64,000 nt of DNA from Candidatus Nitrosopumilus sp. (lineage in GTDB: Archaea > Thermoproteota > Nitrososphaeria > Nitrososphaerales > Nitrosopumilaceae). The notes below the pieces were generated by a model that saw only the letters and a list, made by a program, of their open reading frames with translations, was not told where the DNA came from and did not search any database. Location of the stretch: the NCBI GenBank assembly GCA_008080815.1, contig VMDM01000010.1:1-64000 (forward strand). The letters run 5' to 3'. How positions within the stretch are numbered: position 1 is the stretch's first letter; each line of letters begins with the position of its first letter. The position numbers and the translations under genes were made by a program. Shown here one piece after another: positions 62,437 through 64,000 of the stretch.

Positions 62437-64000
62437 ATGGATGAAAATTTAAGAAAAGAAATTAGAAAAATGGCATTACAAAATGCATATGAGCATGGAG
62501 GCCAGACCAGGGATAAAATAATTCTAGGTAAAATTTTAGGAGTTAAAGCAGAGTTAAGAAATCAGATTAAAGACATTTCACCAATAATTACAGAAATAGT
62601 GGACAGTGTTAATGGATTAGATTCAGAATTACAAAAAAAAGAGATAGAAAATGAATTTCCAGAAATTTTAATCCCCAAAGAAAAAATTGAGGAACGTGAA
62701 GGACTTCCAGAATTAAAGAATGCCATTCAAGGAAAAGTAGTAACACGATTTCCACCTGAACCAAATGGTTATCCACATATTGGACATGCAAAAGCTGCAA
62801 TAATTAATTCAGAATATGCCAAGATGTATGGAGGTAAATTCATTCTTAGAATGGACGATACCAATCCGGAAGCTGAAAGAATGGAGTATCATGCAGCAAT
62901 AAAAGTGGGCCTAGAATGGTTAGGAATAAAATTTGATCAAGTTAAAAGTACATCAGACGATATGAAAATTTTTTATGAAAAAGCAATTGAATTGATTGAT
63001 TCTGATAGAGCTTACATCTGTACATGTAAGAGAGAAGACATTAGTAAAAATCGAAGAGAAAGAATTGCTTGTAAATGTAGTAAAAAAGATATCAAAGATA
63101 ATCAAAAAAATTGGGAAAAAATGAGGGAGAAATTCAAACCAGGAGAAGCTATTGTACGATTTAGAGGAAATATGGAAGATGATAATGCAGTTATGCGAGA
63201 TCCAGTATTGCTAAGAATAATTGAAGAAAAACACTACACTCAAGGCGATAAATATAGAATTTGGCCTAGTTATGATTTCGCGGTTGCAATTGAAGATAGT
63301 ATTGATGGAGTAACACATGCATTTCGTTCAAAAGAATTTGAATTAAGAAGAGAATTAATTGATGCATTGTTAGATGCATTAAAAATGAGAAAACCCGACC
63401 AGGGATTTTTTTCACGACTAGAATTTAAGGGAATGCCAATATCAAAAAGAATAATCAAACCCCTCATTGAGGAAGGTAAGGTTTCATGGTATGATGATCC
63501 AAGATTGCCAACATTGGAAGCATTGAGAAGAAGAGGTATCAGACCAGAAGCTATTAGAAAATTCATTATGTCTTTAGGATTAACTAAAGCCAATACACTT
63601 GCACCATTTGATTCACTTGAAGCTTTCAATAGAAAAATTGTAGATTCAGAAAGCATACGATTATTCATGGTTGCAAATCCTAAAAAATTAGTAATCAAAA
63701 ATCTAACAAAAAAATCTGTAGAAATTTCTAATCATCCAGTAATCGACATGGGAAAAAGAACTATAGAAATTGACGAAAATTTTTACATTTCAAGCGATGA
63801 TCTGAAAGAAAATCCAATTGGTACAAAATTAAGGCTATTAGGAATAGGAAATATTTCAATTATTGAAAATAATTCAGAAGTTATTGCAGAATATATTGGA
63901 GATGAGGACCAATCTGAAATTCCAAAAATTCAGTGGGTACCAATACAAAATGCACATAAAATCAAAATGATAATTCCAGATATTCTTTTCAATGAAAATG
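62437..64000 (+). CDS. gltX: Glutamyl-tRNA synthetase (3' end outside window)
   Basis: Charges tRNA-Glu. ATG at 62437; the frame is open to base 64000 (about 521 codons visible). An archaeal N-terminal extension (about 1-95) precedes the class I core: PNGYPHIGHAKAA near residue 115, LRMDDTNPEAE, a zinc-like CTC...CKC cluster (about 195-215), DFAVAIEDSIDGVTHAFRSKEF and the KMSKS equivalent PISKRII near 335. The C-terminal beta-barrel domain is incomplete. Archaea lacking GlnRS use GatDE for tRNA-Gln, so this enzyme is probably discriminating. Last gene of the isoprenoid block. Confidence 0.96.
   Translation, partial: MDENLRKEIRKMALQNAYEHGGQTRDKIILGKILGVKAELRNQIKDISPIITEIVDSVNGLDSELQKKEIENEFPEILIPKEKIEEREGLPELKNAIQGKVVTRFPPEPNGYPHIGHAKAAIINSEYAKMYGGKFILRMDDTNPEAERMEYHAAIKVGLEWLGIKFDQVKSTSDDMKIFYEKAIELIDSDRAYICTCKREDISKNRRERIACKCSKKDIKDNQKNWEKMREKFKPGEAIVRFRGNMEDDNAVMRDPVLLRIIEEKHYTQGDKYRIWPSYDFAVAIEDSIDGVTHAFRSKEFELRRELIDALLDALKMRKPDQGFFSRLEFKGMPISKRIIKPLIEEGKVSWYDDPRLPTLEALRRRGIRPEAIRKFIMSLGLTKANTLAPFDSLEAFNRKIVDSESIRLFMVANPKKLVIKNLTKKSVEISNHPVIDMGKRTIEIDENFYISSDDLKENPIGTKLRLLGIGNISIIENNSEVIAEYIGDEDQSEIPKIQWVPIQNAHKIKMIIPDILFNEN

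Overview
The window is a piece of a marine ammonia-oxidising archaeon, most likely Nitrosopumilus or a close relative (Nitrososphaerota/Thaumarchaeota). The evidence is the AT-rich sequence; undivided RNA polymerase genes rpoA (A'+A'' fused) and rpoB; archaeal ribosomal proteins L32e, L19e, L30e and P1; an intron in a tRNA; TATA boxes about 25 bp upstream of leaderless genes; secreted proteins ending in a PEFG-CTERM anchor; an S-layer-like protein of the thaumarchaeal type; and a two-domain multicopper oxidase beside a ZIP transporter. It is an ordinary chromosomal segment: I see no insertion sequence, phage gene, integrase or CRISPR array.

Layout. 1-5816: ftsY (cut by the left edge), prefoldin alpha, superoxide dismutase, a membrane-anchored subtilase, and PEP carboxykinase. 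5964-13153: information-processing genes (L32e, L19e, secE-nusG-L11, L1-L10, P1) interleaved with DNA and tRNA repair enzymes (ogt, dtdA), an Lrp-type regulator, a UPF0126 membrane protein and a run of very small genes. 13200-24501: an MDR dehydrogenase, alaS, leuS, small zinc-type proteins, a nitroreductase, a probable structured RNA (22069-22210), a geranylgeranyl-reductase-like flavoprotein, a cysteine-cluster protein and intron-bearing tRNA-Gln. 24520-35325 (minus): the large transcription/translation operon rpoH-rpoB-rpoA, LSm, S-layer-like protein, L30e, nusA, S12, S7. 35505-39106: four tandem secreted PEFG-CTERM proteins whose gene ends have been homogenised.

39108-50800: larE-larC, malate dehydrogenase and larB (nickel-pincer cofactor synthesis around a dehydrogenase), a B12-binding radical SAM enzyme (possibly a tetraether-lipid ring synthase), a CFI-box secreted protein, and a metal island (CDF exporter, ZIP transporter, multicopper oxidase). 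50892-64000: S13, S4, glmS, cobT, a metallo-hydrolase, nnrE, translin, tRNA-Leu, then rpoN-eno-S2-mevalonate kinase-isopentenyl phosphate kinase-idi-prenyl synthase-gltX. The last block is the isoprenoid/lipid supply operon; gltX runs off the right edge.

Together the genes describe core gene expression plus archaeal lipid synthesis, cofactor synthesis (cobamide, nickel-pincer), gluconeogenesis, metal handling and construction of the cell surface. Genes at the head of transcription units commonly start with ATG or TTG at the predicted transcript 5' end (leaderless). Several genes inside operons have GGAG-type ribosome binding sites. No gene-free stretch exceeds 300 bp; the longest (22023-22302) holds the candidate RNA.
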